DNA of 64,000 nt from Enterococcus alishanensis (GTDB lineage Bacteria; Bacillota; Bacilli; Lactobacillales; Enterococcaceae), in contig NZ_JAHUZB010000002.1 in assembly GCF_019218635.1 (NCBI RefSeq), forward strand, positions 372,001 to 436,000. Direction: 5' to 3'. The notes below the pieces were generated by a model. It was not told the origin of the DNA. It saw only the letters and a list, made by a program, of their open reading frames with translations, and ran no database searches. Made by a program: the position numbers and the translations under genes. Shown here piece after piece: positions 18,201-26,513 of the stretch (position 1 is its first letter; each line of letters begins with the position of its first letter).

Positions 18201-18901
18201 TTTTTCCTGAAGCAACGAAAACTACTAATTATCAGTCAGTTTCCGAAATAAAACGATTATACGATGACCCTGATAATCGAGAAGTATTAGATATTTCTGA
18301 CAATCAAAATTTGAATCAAAATCGTTATCGCTTTACCGAGAACCAACTACCGGAGCCGCGATTTTTAGTCCAAACAGATGAAATTAGTTCGGCTGAAATC
18401 GGTACGGCAACACATTTGGTGATGCAATTGATCGATGTATCCACACAACCAACTGAAAAAAGTGTTCGGGTATTAATCGAATCATTGATTGCGCAAAAAA
18501 GTTTAAGCCAAGAATTAGCTGACAGCCTTTCAATAGAAAATATTTTAACTTTTTTTGAAACTGATTTAGGGAAAAAACTGTTGGCTACACCAGATTTACT
18601 TCATCGAGAAGAACCCTTTGCAATGTTGTTATCAGCAGATGAAATTTTTAAAGATTATCGAAATAACGACGAAATCTTAATTCACGGGATCATTGATGGC
18701 TATTTGGAATATCCAAATGAGATTATTTTATACGATTTTAAGACAGATTATTATAGTGAAAGTCGTGAACAAGAATTAATCAATCGCTATAAAGGGCAAT
18801 TAACTTTGTACAAAGAAGCATTAGAAAAAGCCAAGCAAAAAAAGGTTAGTGAAATCAATTTAGTTTTTTTAAGAGGAAATAAAATCATTAACTTATTATG
18901 A
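15203..18901 (+). CDS. rexA: ATP-dependent helicase/exonuclease subunit A (AddA/RexA)
   Basis: A 1232-residue UvrD-family 3'-5' helicase with a C-terminal nuclease domain, partner of RexB. Walker A is SASAGSGKT at 34-42. Helicase motifs DEYQDINQ, GDVKQSIYGFR, TIHASKGLEFP and LYVALTRA follow in order. The RecB-like nuclease motif LYDFKTD has Asp1178 and Lys1180. The start ATG lies inside the end of rexB and is preceded by ACGGAGGAAGAAGG, so translation is probably coupled. Length is typical of the family. It ends just before the promoter of the HxlR regulator, with no obvious terminator. Confidence 0.96.
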   Translation: MSRKIPIPERTADVMFTEQQWQAIYDQGDNILVSASAGSGKTAVLVRRVIEKIRQQNFSVDDLLVVTFTEAAAAEMKERIQQAIQQAAEEAKTSEERNYFNHQLSKLPMANISTLHAFCAKVIQRFFYLIDLDPNYRMLTDETETILLKEEVWDSIRELNYEKKEVEFYRLTENFSSDRDDRGLENLIFSMYNFARSNSEPEKWLDSLLENYQFDGEFAHSKIFTEQLRPMIVTELDRVIENYQLMIQRSQAIGGLTLIIELAEDELNHVLTVKEALLKGDLAIAYQVIQATTFKTFPSTKKEIKAVKEAYPEEFAEIQNLRNLNKDQLQKNILPNYFSEPFEIQGEILKESEKLVSGLIEVEKAFIQQFSERKMSKNLLDFNDLEHFALKILETEIDGAYPAKNYYRTQFKEVLVDEYQDINQLQETILQAVSQEHPGNMFMVGDVKQSIYGFRLADPTLFIEKYESYQNDVDFDGNRKIILPDNFRSRKEVLDFTNLIFKQIMDKELGQIEYGSQEELIAGSKAFPESDHFSAELLIAEQKVEEDDLIDESATAEIYLVANKIREMKDQKFQIFDKKMGIDRALDYRDIVLLTPTRKNHLTIIDVFKKMGIPLNVNDAQNYFQTTELRIIVALMQIIDNPFQDIPLAAVLRSPITDLDDQELATIRLKMVEGDFFTAIKNYQVTEEDKISQKLAIFLNQLDNWRELSHRTSMVDLLLNIYQETAYLDYVLGMPAGQQRHANLLALVERAKDYEKSSYRGLYQFIRFIEKMQEKSKDLAEPPATETGDAVTVMTIHASKGLEFPVVFLLNSSRKANLSDLRNKYIFDEHAGIGIKYLDPFTRVNYITIAFKLIAKKKNNKLLSEEMRKLYVALTRAEQKLFIVGSYDSQEAALKKWQLAATNEDIILDTAIRNGQGVFLDWIGQSLFRHATMENYQQQYPINQKNSLYHHPAKFKITFANAQEIAQTANSYQPVFTKVKADDQEIDVSQILQQAGYQYIFPEATKTTNYQSVSEIKRLYDDPDNREVLDISDNQNLNQNRYRFTENQLPEPRFLVQTDEISSAEIGTATHLVMQLIDVSTQPTEKSVRVLIESLIAQKSLSQELADSLSIENILTFFETDLGKKLLATPDLLHREEPFAMLLSADEIFKDYRNNDEILIHGIIDGYLEYPNEIILYDFKTDYYSESREQELINRYKGQLTLYKEALEKAKQKKVSEINLVFLRGNKIINLL

Positions 18902-18925
18902 AAAATAGAATTCTAAGCAACTTAT

Positions 18926-18942
18926 ACTTATTATTTGTAAGT
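18926..18942. promoter_or_regulatory. Candidate operator of the HxlR regulator
   Basis: The dyad ACTTA-7-TAAGT overlaps the -35 region, just upstream of the extended -10 element. It looks like a YodB-type autoregulatory site, but the arms are short. Confidence 0.4.
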
Positions 18943-18946
18943 GATG

Positions 18947-18955
18947 TGCTATAAT
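18947..18955 (+). promoter_or_regulatory. Extended -10 of the HxlR gene
   Basis: TGCTATAAT with TATAAT at 18950-18955, 21 bp before the start codon; the -35 element is poor. Confidence 0.55.
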
Positions 18956-18976
18956 TCGTACATCGAGGTGAGAAAG

Positions 18977-19306
18977 ATGGCGGAATTACAAATGACTGAG
19001 TTCACACTTTGTCCGACATTTGAAAAGTGTTTTCAAATTTTAGGTAAAAAGTGGAACGGTCTAATCATTGATGTGTTATTAGAAGAAGGACCACAACGTT
19101 TTGTTGATTTAGCTGCCAAAATTCCAGAAGTAAGCGACCGAGTTTTAACGGAACGTTTAAAAGAATTAGAGGCGCAAGGAATTGTTGGCCGTGTGATTTC
19201 CTGTGAAGGTCAGAAGCGGATGGATTATTGTTTGACTCAAAAAGGATTGTCGTTAGAAAAAGTAATGTCAGAAGTTCATTCATGGGGTGAAACTTGGATG
19301 GCTTAA
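18977..19306 (+). CDS. HxlR-family winged-helix regulator, YodB-like
   Basis: A 109-residue DNA-binding protein. The start at 18977 follows ATCGAGGTGAGAA and gives the family length. The sequence LCPTFEKCFQILGKKWNGLIIDVLLEEGPQRF closely follows B. subtilis YodB, whose N-terminal cysteine senses quinones and diamide. Here the equivalent is Cys12, and an extra Cys17 lies nearby. The helix-turn-helix covers about 40-75 (RFVDLAAKIPEVSDRVLTERLKELE), and the wing contains another cysteine (ISCEGQKR). It probably represses its own promoter through the upstream dyad. No obvious target reductase is adjacent; the nitroreductase at 10334 is a possible distant target. Confidence 0.85.
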   Translation: MAELQMTEFTLCPTFEKCFQILGKKWNGLIIDVLLEEGPQRFVDLAAKIPEVSDRVLTERLKELEAQGIVGRVISCEGQKRMDYCLTQKGLSLEKVMSEVHSWGETWMA

Positions 19307-19311
19307 AGAAC

Positions 19312-19340
19312 TTGCGTAAAAGGTTAATTTCTTGTAATAT
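19312..19340 (+). promoter_or_regulatory. Promoter of the T-box-pheS-pheT operon
   Basis: TTGCGT (19312-19317), 17 bp, TAATAT (19335-19340). Confidence 0.65.
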
Positions 19341-19349
19341 AAGATTTAA

Positions 19350-19577
19350 TCGAATACGAAAAAGCGTTGATGGAAAAGAGTAGTTTTTTTAAAACTTTTC
19401 AGGGAGTATCTGCCGTAGACTGGAAGCAGATTAAGTCAAAGAAAAATGAAGTTCACTTCTGGAGCTTGTCTTTAAGACCGGCAAATTGCCGTTAGAATAA
19501 GTAAGAGCGCCAATAGGCGAATTAGGATGGTAACGCGAGACCTCGTTCCTTTAAAAGGAAAACGAGGTCTTTTTTTT
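19350..19577 (+). ncRNA. Phe T-box leader with terminator/antiterminator
   Basis: A tRNA-sensing leader between the promoter and pheS. It contains the AGAGTAG element of stem I (near 19376-19382) and a candidate Phe specifier TTC followed by A at 19452-19455. The T-box core AGGATGGTAACGCG (19524-19537) follows, a variant of the usual AGGGTGGNACCGCG. Next comes a terminator stem AGACCTCGTT/AACGAGGTCT (19538-19547 with 19561-19570) with a T8 tail. Uncharged tRNA-Phe would stabilise the antiterminator and switch on pheST. The specifier position was read by eye, without folding. Confidence 0.9.
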
Positions 19578-19595
19578 GTGGAAAGGAAGAAGAAA

Positions 19596-20639
19596 ATGGA
19601 TTTACAAACGCAGTTAGAAGATTTAAAAACAGCCACACTTGAAAAAATTTCTGCTACTAAAGAGTTAGCTGAAGTTGAAAAAATTCGTGTGGAAACTTTA
19701 GGGAAAAAAGGACCAATCACTGAAGTATTACGAGGAATGAAAGATTTATCAGCGGAAGAACGTCCGAAAGTTGGCGCTTTTGCCAATCAGATTCGTGATT
19801 TATTAACAGAAGCAATCGAAGAAAAGAAAACTGTTTTAAATCAAGTCGCTTTAGAGGCGGCTTTAGCTAAAGAGACTATTGACGTAACTTTACCTGGAAA
19901 ACAAATTTCTCAAGGGAGTCGCCACGTATTAACACAAATCATGGAAGAAATTGAGGATACTTTTGTAGGAATGGGTTATCAAATTATTGAAGGTAATGAA
20001 GTTGAAACCGATCATTATAATTTTGAACGGATGAATCTACCTAAAGATCATCCTGCCCGTGACATGCAAGATACCTTCTATTTATCGGATGATTTATTGT
20101 TACGGACCCATACTTCACCAGTTCAAGCACGAACAATGGAAGATCATGACTTTTCAAAAGGTGCCTTAAGAATGATTTCGCCGGGGAAAGTTTTCCGCAG
20201 AGATACTGATGATGCCACTCACAGCCACCAATTTCATCAAATTGAAGGATTAGTGATTGATAAAGGTATTACTATGGCAGATTTAAAAGGTACATTAGAA
20301 ACTATGTTGAAAACATTATTTGGTGAAGATCGTAATGTGCGTTTACGTCCAAGTTATTTTCCTTTTACAGAACCTTCAGTTGAGGTAGATGTGAGCTGTT
20401 TTAAATGCGGTGGTAAAGGTTGTAATGTTTGTAAATATACTGGTTGGATTGAAATTTTGGGGGCGGGCATGGTTCATCCAAATGTTTTGGAAATGTCAGG
20501 TATTGACCCAACAATTTATTCTGGTTTTGCTTTTGGTTTAGGACCAGATCGTATTGCTATGTTGCGCTATGGCGTCAATGATATTCGAAATTTCTATCTC
20601 AACGATGTTCGCTTCTTAGAACAATTTAAGGGGGAGTAA
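19596..20639 (+). CDS. pheS: Phenylalanyl-tRNA synthetase alpha subunit
   Basis: A 347-residue catalytic subunit that charges tRNA-Phe in the cytoplasm as an alpha2beta2 tetramer with PheT. The start at 19596 follows GGAAAGGAAGAAG and gives family length. The N-terminal coiled coil covers about 1-85, and the class II catalytic core follows: motif 2 around [27 protein letters not shown] and motif 3 around [27 protein letters not shown] contributes the Phe-adenylate pocket. A cysteine-rich insertion [17 protein letters not shown] sits before motif 3. Expression is controlled by the T-box leader. Confidence 0.97.
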   Translation: MDLQTQLEDLKTATLEKISATKELAEVEKIRVETLGKKGPITEVLRGMKDLSAEERPKVGAFANQIRDLLTEAIEEKKTVLNQVALEAALAKETIDVTLPGKQISQGSRHVLTQIMEEIEDTFVGMGYQIIEGNEVETDHYNFERMNLPKDHPARDMQDTFYLSDDLLLRTHTSPVQARTMEDHDFSKGALRMISPGKVFRRDTDDATHSHQFHQIEGLVIDKGITMADLKGTLETMLKTLFGEDRNVRLRPSYFPFTEPSVEVDVSCFKCGGKGCNVCKYTGWIEILGAGMVHPNVLEMSGIDPTIYSGFAFGLGPDRIAMLRYGVNDIRNFYLNDVRFLEQFKGE

Positions 20640-20645
20640 GCAATA

Positions 20646-23066
20646 ATGTTAGTTTCTTATAAATGGTTAAATGAATACGTAAATATTAAAGATATTAACC
20701 CAAAAGATTTAGCTGATCACTTGTCTTTAACAGGAATTGAAGTAGAGGGATTACATCAACCTGAAACTGGTTTGAAAAAAATTGTGGTAGGGGATGTTAA
20801 AGAATGTATTCCTCATCCTGATTCTGATCACTTATCGATTTGCCAAGTGGATATTGGTGAAGCAGAATTGTCTCAAATTGTCTGCGGTGCACCGAATATT
20901 AAAGCCGGAGTCAAAGTGATTGTTGCTTTACCAGGTTCAAGAATTACTGGCAATGTTAAAATTAAAAAAGGTAAAATGCGTGGTCAAGTTTCAAATGGGA
21001 TGATTTGTTCTTTACAAGAAGTTGGTTACAGCGAATCAGTAATTCCTAAAGAATTTGCTGACGGGATTTATTTTTTACCTGCTGAAGCAGTTGTTGGCGA
21101 ACCAGTTTTTCCTTATTTAGAAATGGATGACACAATTATTGATCTTTCCATCACACCAAATCGGGCAGATGCCTTAAGTATTCGTGGTGTTGCTCATGAA
21201 GTTGCAGCAATTTACAACAAAAAAGCTGTTTTTCCAGAGGTAAAATTAGTTGAAGGCGAACAAGCAACCAGTGAAAAAATTAAAGTAACGGTGACTGATC
21301 AAGCAGATGCACCTCATTATGAAATTCGTGTAATCGAAAATGTAAAAATTGGCCCAAGTCCACAATGGTTGCAAAACCGTTTAATGAACGAAGGTATTCG
21401 TCCGATTTCAAATGTGGTAGATATTACCAACTATATTTTACTATTATTTGGTCAACCTTTACATGCATTTGATTATGATAAATTAGGCAGTCAAGAAATT
21501 TTGGTGCGCCGAGCAGAGCAAGATGAGCTGTTAACAACTTTAGATGGTGTGGAAAGAAAACTTTCACCAAATAATATTGTCATTACTAATGGACAACAAC
21601 CTGTAGCATTAGCTGGTGTGATGGGAGGATTAGATTCTGAAATCACTAATACAACAACGACAGTAGCTTTAGAATCCGCGATGTTTGATAGCACTTCAAT
21701 TCGCCGGACCTCACAAACATATAATTTACGCAGTGAATCTTCAATGCGTTTTGAAAAAGGGATCAATCAAGCAGAAATTTCTTTAGCAGGCGAAGTCGCT
21801 GCTCAAATGATGGTAGATTTGGCTGGCGGAACTATTTTAAAAGGTTCTGTTAAAGGCAGTCAGGTACATCCTGAAAATATTGAAGTGACAACAACTTTGA
21901 AACATATTAATCAATTTTTAGGGACAGAATTAACACAAGCTCAAGTCAATCAAGTTTTCACTGCGTTAGATTTTTCTTATGAAGAATTAGGTGAAACAAT
22001 TGCTGTGAGTGTGCCTCCACGCCGTTGGGATATTAAAATTGAAGCGGATTTAATGGAAGAAGTTGCTCGTATTTACGGTTACAATAATATTCCGTCAACA
22101 TTACCTAGTGGTCAGACAGTAGCTGGCTTTTTAACTCATGAACAAAAGTTGACTAGAAAAGTTCGTGGTATTTTAGAAGGTAGTGGCTTATCAGAAGCGA
22201 TTAGTTATGCTTTAACGACTGCTGAAAAAGCACAACAATTTATGCTCAGAAAGAGTAAAGTGACTGAATTAGCATTTCCAATGAGTGAAGAACGGTCTAC
22301 TTTACGGATGAATTTAATTAGTGGATTATTGGAAGATTTAGCTTACAATACTGCTCGAAAAAGTAAAGATCTGGCTTTTTATGAATTTGGACGGGTCTTT
22401 TATCAAGACAATGACCCCAAAAAAGATTTACCAAAAGAAGAAAAGCATCTAGCCTTTGCTATTACAGGTGATAAAATAGAAAAATCTTGGCAAGAAACAG
22501 CAGAATCAGTTGATTTTTATCAAATCAAAGGATTATTAGAAAATCTAGTAAAAGCATTAAACTTAAAAAATCGCATTAGCTATCAAGCAACCAGTGATTT
22601 AAAAGAAATGCATCCTGGTCAAACTGCATTGATTTATTTAGATGATCAAAAAATTGGTTTGATTGGTCAAGTTCATCCTAGTTTAGCTAAAGCCCATGAT
22701 TTAAAAGCAACTTTTGTGATGGAACTGAATTTTGAAGCTTTAGTTGAGGTAGAAAAACCAGCTCTAGTTTATCAGACTGTTTCAAAATATCCTGCAGTAA
22801 GCCGTGACATTGCTATGCTAGTGGATGAAACTGTTTCAAATGGAGACATTGTTGCTGCTATTCGAGAATCTGCTAATCGTTTCTTGACGGATATTAAAAT
22901 ATTTGATGTTTATCAAGGAGAAAATATTGAGGCAGGTAAAAAATCGGTGGCCTACAGTTTAACTTATGTAAATGCTGAAGCAACGCTGACAGATGAAGAA
23001 ATTAATAGTTTTATGGTGAGAATTGAAAAAACTTTAACAGATAAATTTGCGGTAGTCATTCGCTAA
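20646..23066 (+). CDS. pheT: Phenylalanyl-tRNA synthetase beta subunit
   Basis: An 806-residue tRNA-binding and editing subunit, six bases after pheS and preceded by AAGGGGGAGTAAGC. The N-terminal OB-fold tRNA-binding domain (about 40-150) contains [15 protein letters not shown] and GAPNIKAG. The B3/B4 editing domain contains [16 protein letters not shown]. The B5 domain lies around 400-480, followed by the pseudo-catalytic core. The C-terminal ferredoxin-fold anticodon-binding domain is about 710-806 ([15 protein letters not shown]). Length is standard. A strong bidirectional terminator ends the operon. Confidence 0.97.
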   Translation: MLVSYKWLNEYVNIKDINPKDLADHLSLTGIEVEGLHQPETGLKKIVVGDVKECIPHPDSDHLSICQVDIGEAELSQIVCGAPNIKAGVKVIVALPGSRITGNVKIKKGKMRGQVSNGMICSLQEVGYSESVIPKEFADGIYFLPAEAVVGEPVFPYLEMDDTIIDLSITPNRADALSIRGVAHEVAAIYNKKAVFPEVKLVEGEQATSEKIKVTVTDQADAPHYEIRVIENVKIGPSPQWLQNRLMNEGIRPISNVVDITNYILLLFGQPLHAFDYDKLGSQEILVRRAEQDELLTTLDGVERKLSPNNIVITNGQQPVALAGVMGGLDSEITNTTTTVALESAMFDSTSIRRTSQTYNLRSESSMRFEKGINQAEISLAGEVAAQMMVDLAGGTILKGSVKGSQVHPENIEVTTTLKHINQFLGTELTQAQVNQVFTALDFSYEELGETIAVSVPPRRWDIKIEADLMEEVARIYGYNNIPSTLPSGQTVAGFLTHEQKLTRKVRGILEGSGLSEAISYALTTAEKAQQFMLRKSKVTELAFPMSEERSTLRMNLISGLLEDLAYNTARKSKDLAFYEFGRVFYQDNDPKKDLPKEEKHLAFAITGDKIEKSWQETAESVDFYQIKGLLENLVKALNLKNRISYQATSDLKEMHPGQTALIYLDDQKIGLIGQVHPSLAKAHDLKATFVMELNFEALVEVEKPALVYQTVSKYPAVSRDIAMLVDETVSNGDIVAAIRESANRFLTDIKIFDVYQGENIEAGKKSVAYSLTYVNAEATLTDEEINSFMVRIEKTLTDKFAVVIR

Positions 23067-23069
23067 ATA

Positions 23070-23102
23070 AAAAAACGTTGTCTTAGCAGACAACGTTTTT
23101 TA
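23070..23102. terminator. Bidirectional terminator between pheT and the prenyl synthase gene
   Basis: A 13-bp stem (23071-23083 with 23088-23100; core ACGTTGTCT) with a TAGC loop, flanked by A and T runs. Confidence 0.9.
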
Positions 23103-24077
23103 ATAAGCACGATGCAATAAATCAACAGTAATACTTTTCAAAGTTTCTTTGGAAGCCGATTCTGGCAGTAAATCAATTTCTCGAATAGCTTTTTCAGTTA
23201 ACTTTTCGGCAAAAATCAAGGCATCTTCTAAGCCACCAGTTTCAGCGACTAACTCAGCTAATTCAGTTCGTTCTTTAATAGATAGATTTTCAGGATGGAT
23301 TAAATAAGGATTTATTTTTTCCGGTGAATTATTTTTGGCTGCTAACAAAGGGTAGGTATAAATCCCTTGAACAACATCAGTCAAAATTGGTTTTTCATCA
23401 CTTCCTAAATCCAATGAAAAGTTTAAAATATCATCATAGACTTGGAAGGCTAAGCCAATCGCTTTGCCAATTCTTTTAGCTCGTGCTTGAGTGACAAGAT
23501 CAGCACCACCAAAATAAGTACCTTCCCAACAGCTTAAACTGATGAGTTCGGCAGTTTTTCCATTGATGCTTTTTAAATACTGCCAAATACTTTGATCTTT
23601 TTGATAAGTTAATGACATTTGATGGAGTTCACCCTGTAAAATTTTTTTCATTGATTTGGCATTTTTCATTAGAAATGGGGTGCCTGTCATTGTTTCCGCC
23701 AATAGTTCAAAGTAAATTGTATAGATAAAATCTCCCGTGTAAACTGCGATATCTTTGCCAAATTGTGATTGGATCGTTGGCAGCGCACGACGAGTAGGAG
23801 AATCATCAATGATATCATCGTGAACTAAAGTAGCTGAGTGTAATAACTCTAACGAAGCAGCAATTTTTACGAATTTTTCATCAGAAACTTCTCCATGAGC
23901 AATTTCTGCAAATAAAAAGAAGAGCGCTGGTCGAATTAATTTTCCGCCTTTTGTACTAAAAGCTTGAATAGCACCTTCTATTTCTTTATTTTGAATTACT
24001 AATCTTTCAGCCATTAAATCTTGAACTAAGGTAAGTTTTTGCTGGAGATTAGGATAATCTTTCCAATAATCTAACAT
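23100..24077 (-). CDS. Polyprenyl diphosphate synthase, component II type
   Basis: A 325-residue all-helical trans-prenyltransferase that chains isopentenyl diphosphate units into the side chain of menaquinone. The first Asp-rich motif is HDDIIDDSPTRR and the second is YDDILNFSLD. KGGKLIRPAL and GKTAELISLSC bind the diphosphate and substrate. It resembles HepT/IspB; in Bacillus the enzyme needs a small partner (HepS), which is not seen nearby. The start at 24077 follows AAAAGGAGTAAAC. It lies back to back with a MenA-like gene, which supports a role in quinone synthesis. Chain length cannot be deduced here. Confidence 0.88.
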   Translation of the reverse strand: MLDYWKDYPNLQQKLTLVQDLMAERLVIQNKEIEGAIQAFSTKGGKLIRPALFFLFAEIAHGEVSDEKFVKIAASLELLHSATLVHDDIIDDSPTRRALPTIQSQFGKDIAVYTGDFIYTIYFELLAETMTGTPFLMKNAKSMKKILQGELHQMSLTYQKDQSIWQYLKSINGKTAELISLSCWEGTYFGGADLVTQARAKRIGKAIGLAFQVYDDILNFSLDLGSDEKPILTDVVQGIYTYPLLAAKNNSPEKINPYLIHPENLSIKERTELAELVAETGGLEDALIFAEKLTEKAIREIDLLPESASKETLKSITVDLLHRAY

Positions 24078-24230
24078 GTTTACTCCTTTTTCTTTTAGAC
24101 TCGTTTTTCATTTTAGCTTATCTCAAAGAGAAAAACTACTAGAACCATCTGGATTAGATTAAGTTTTAATTGAAATATGGTAAGTTTTCAGAAAATATTA
24201 ACTTTTGACCAGCTTTTTGGAGCATAGTTT

Positions 24231-24259
24231 TTGAAGAAATTGACAAAAACAGGCATAAT
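24231..24259 (+). promoter_or_regulatory. Promoter of the MenA-like gene and ndh
   Basis: TTGAAG (24231-24236), 17 bp, CATAAT (24254-24259). A TTGACA at 24240 is too close to serve as the -35. Confidence 0.55.
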
Positions 24260-24291
24260 GTAGAAGAAAGTTTGATAGGAAGAAGGAAGAA

Positions 24292-25191
24292 ATGAGTTTA
24301 GCCGTTTTTTTGGAATTAGTCGAAATTAAAGCAAAAACAGCAAGTGTAATGCCTTTTTTTATTGGGATTTGTTTTAGCTGGTATAATTATCGATCACTTC
24401 ATTTAGGTTTGGTACTTTTATTTTTTATTTCGATGTTTGTTTTTAACATGGCCGTTGACATCTTAGACAACTATAATGATTATCATCACGCCAGTGAAAT
24501 TCATGACTATCGAGAGAAGACAAATATCATTGGTCGAGAAAAATTAAATGTGCGTCTGGTATTTTGGATGATGATTGCAATGATTATATTTTCTGCGTTA
24601 TTAGGAATAGTGATTGCAATGATTGTTGGCTGGCCCTTTTTATTAATGGGTGTCTTTTGTTATTTTGTTGGTGTTTTTTATTCCTCAGGTCCACGACCTT
24701 TATCAAGCTTGCCACTCGGTGAGTTTTTTTCTGGGTTTACTATGGGCTTTATGATTAGTTTGCTTTGTGTTTATTTAAACACATATCAAATATTCCAATG
24801 GAATATTGTGACATTGGCGAGTATTTTTCTGATTTCTCTACCGAATACGTTGTGGATTGCAAATCTAATGTTAGCCAATAATATTTGTGATTTGGAAGAG
24901 GATGAAAATAATAATCGTTTTACACTCGTTCATTATTTAGGAAAACCAAGGGCAATTCAACTTTTTACTTGGATGAATGTGATTGCTTTCTTAAGTATCG
25001 TTTTAGCAGTCGTTTTTCAAATTGCACCATGGACATTTTTGCTAACTTTTTTAATTTTGCCATTTGTGTATAAACAGGTCGCATTATTTCGGAAAAAACA
25101 AATTAAAACAGAAACCTTTATTTGTGCCATTCGCATCCTAGCAGTTGGTGCTTTGGCTCAGGTTGTAACTTTCGCAATTATTTTTATTTAA
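24292..25191 (+). CDS. menA: UbiA-family prenyltransferase, probable MenA
   Basis: A 299-residue membrane protein with eight to nine hydrophobic segments. The first Asp-rich motif is NMAVDILDNYNDYHHA (about 51-66). The second region is NNICDLEEDENNNRFTL (about 201-217). Both belong to the UbiA superfamily and bind prenyl diphosphate through Mg2+. The MenA branch attaches the polyprenyl chain to 1,4-dihydroxy-2-naphthoate to make demethylmenaquinone. Start ATG follows AGGAAGAAGGAAGAA. The prenyl-chain synthase gene on the opposite side and the NADH dehydrogenase gene 20 bp downstream support the assignment. The other men genes are not in this window. Confidence 0.82.
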   Translation: MSLAVFLELVEIKAKTASVMPFFIGICFSWYNYRSLHLGLVLLFFISMFVFNMAVDILDNYNDYHHASEIHDYREKTNIIGREKLNVRLVFWMMIAMIIFSALLGIVIAMIVGWPFLLMGVFCYFVGVFYSSGPRPLSSLPLGEFFSGFTMGFMISLLCVYLNTYQIFQWNIVTLASIFLISLPNTLWIANLMLANNICDLEEDENNNRFTLVHYLGKPRAIQLFTWMNVIAFLSIVLAVVFQIAPWTFLLTFLILPFVYKQVALFRKKQIKTETFICAIRILAVGALAQVVTFAIIFI

Positions 25192-25211
25192 TCTTATAGG
25201 AGGTCTTTAAA

Positions 25212-26417
25212 TTGAAAGAAATCGTTATTTTAGGAGCAGGATACGCTGGCTTAAGCGCACTGCATGTATTACAAAAATCTTCAGCAGATATTCATATTAC
25301 TTTGGTGGATCGCAATGACTACCACTATGAATCAACCGCTTTGCACGAGGTAGCTGCAGGGACACAATCAGGAGAAAAAATTAGTTATCCAATCATGGAT
25401 GTGGTGAACCCTAAAAAAACAACTTTCCTTCAAAAGACAGTCGAAAAAATCAATGCTGATGAACAATCCGTTTTGTTAACAGATGGTCAAAGCTTGAATT
25501 ATGATTATCTGATTGTCGGTTTAGGTTTTCAATCTGAAACATTTGGTATTCCTGGTGCGGATGTGAATGCATTAGAAATGGTGGATGTAAAAACAGCTGC
25601 TAAAGTTTATGAACATATTGAAGCACAATTAAAAGAATATAAAACAAGTAAAGATGAAGCAAGTTTACGCATTGTTGTTTGTGGCGCCGGTTTTACTGGA
25701 ATTGAATTAGTTGGTTCACTAGTTGAAAATACGAAACATTTCGCTGAGATTGCTGGTGTTAAACCAGAACAAATCGAAATTTATAATGTTGAAGCAGCTG
25801 ATAAAATTTTACCAATGTTTAGTGACAAATTAGGTCAATATGCAATTAACCATTTTAAAAAATGGGGCGTAAAACTAATGACCGGTAAAATGATTAAAGA
25901 AGTAAGACCAAATGAAGTCGTCTATCAAAATGGTAAAGATGGTGATTTAGAATCTCTTCATGCCAAAACAATCATTTGGACAACAGGTGTAAGTGGTAAT
26001 AAAATTGTCGGAGAATCTGGTTTTGAAGAACGACGTGGACGAGTTATGGTAAAACCAAACTTAACCGATCCAACCTATGACAACGTCTATATTCTTGGAG
26101 ATGTAGCGGCTGTAATGGATCCAGCTAGTAATCGTCCATATCCAACAACAGCGCAAATAGCTTTGAAGATGGGGCATTATGCCGGAAAAGACATATTAAA
26201 TCAAATGAGCGGAAAAGCAAGCACGCCATTTTCATTTAAATCATTGGGTTCAGTTGCATCAATCGGCAATACCCATGCTCTTGGTTTAGTTGGTAAAGCT
26301 GAAATGACGGCTTACCCAGCATCAGTTATGAAAAAAGTAATTGCCGATCGTTCACTATTAAAAACAGGTGGTTTGAAAGAAGTTTTTGCTAAAGGTCGTT
26401 TTGATTTCTATCATTAA
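25212..26417 (+). CDS. ndh: Type II NADH dehydrogenase (NDH-2)
   Basis: A 401-residue FAD enzyme that passes electrons from NADH to (demethyl)menaquinone at the inner face of the membrane without pumping protons. The TTG start follows ATAGGAGGTCTTTAAA. The FAD-binding GAGYAGLSAL is at residues 8-17. The NAD-binding GAGFTGIELVGSL is at about 158-170, and the second FAD motif YILGDVAAVMDP is near 295. The C-terminal amphipathic segment probably anchors it to the membrane. It is co-transcribed with the MenA-like gene. A water-forming NADH oxidase is less likely because the NDH-2 core PTTAQIALKMGHY is present. Confidence 0.9.
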   Translation: MKEIVILGAGYAGLSALHVLQKSSADIHITLVDRNDYHYESTALHEVAAGTQSGEKISYPIMDVVNPKKTTFLQKTVEKINADEQSVLLTDGQSLNYDYLIVGLGFQSETFGIPGADVNALEMVDVKTAAKVYEHIEAQLKEYKTSKDEASLRIVVCGAGFTGIELVGSLVENTKHFAEIAGVKPEQIEIYNVEAADKILPMFSDKLGQYAINHFKKWGVKLMTGKMIKEVRPNEVVYQNGKDGDLESLHAKTIIWTTGVSGNKIVGESGFEERRGRVMVKPNLTDPTYDNVYILGDVAAVMDPASNRPYPTTAQIALKMGHYAGKDILNQMSGKASTPFSFKSLGSVASIGNTHALGLVGKAEMTAYPASVMKKVIADRSLLKTGGLKEVFAKGRFDFYH

Positions 26418-26430
26418 AATAAATTTGAAA

Positions 26431-26460
26431 GCTATTGCCTGTTTAGGCAATAGTTTTTTT
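26431..26460 (+). terminator. Intrinsic terminator after ndh
   Basis: An 8-bp stem (CTATTGCC 26432-26439 with GGCAATAG 26446-26453) is followed by T7. Confidence 0.87.
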
Positions 26461-26473
26461 GTAGATAAAATTA

Positions 26474-26482
26474 TGGTATCAT
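26474..26482 (+). promoter_or_regulatory. Extended -10 of hemH
   Basis: TGGTATCAT with TATCAT at 26477-26482, directly after the ndh terminator; no clear -35. Confidence 0.5.
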
Positions 26483-26513
26483 GGAATATATTTATTTTTA
26501 AAAGGAGTTTAAT

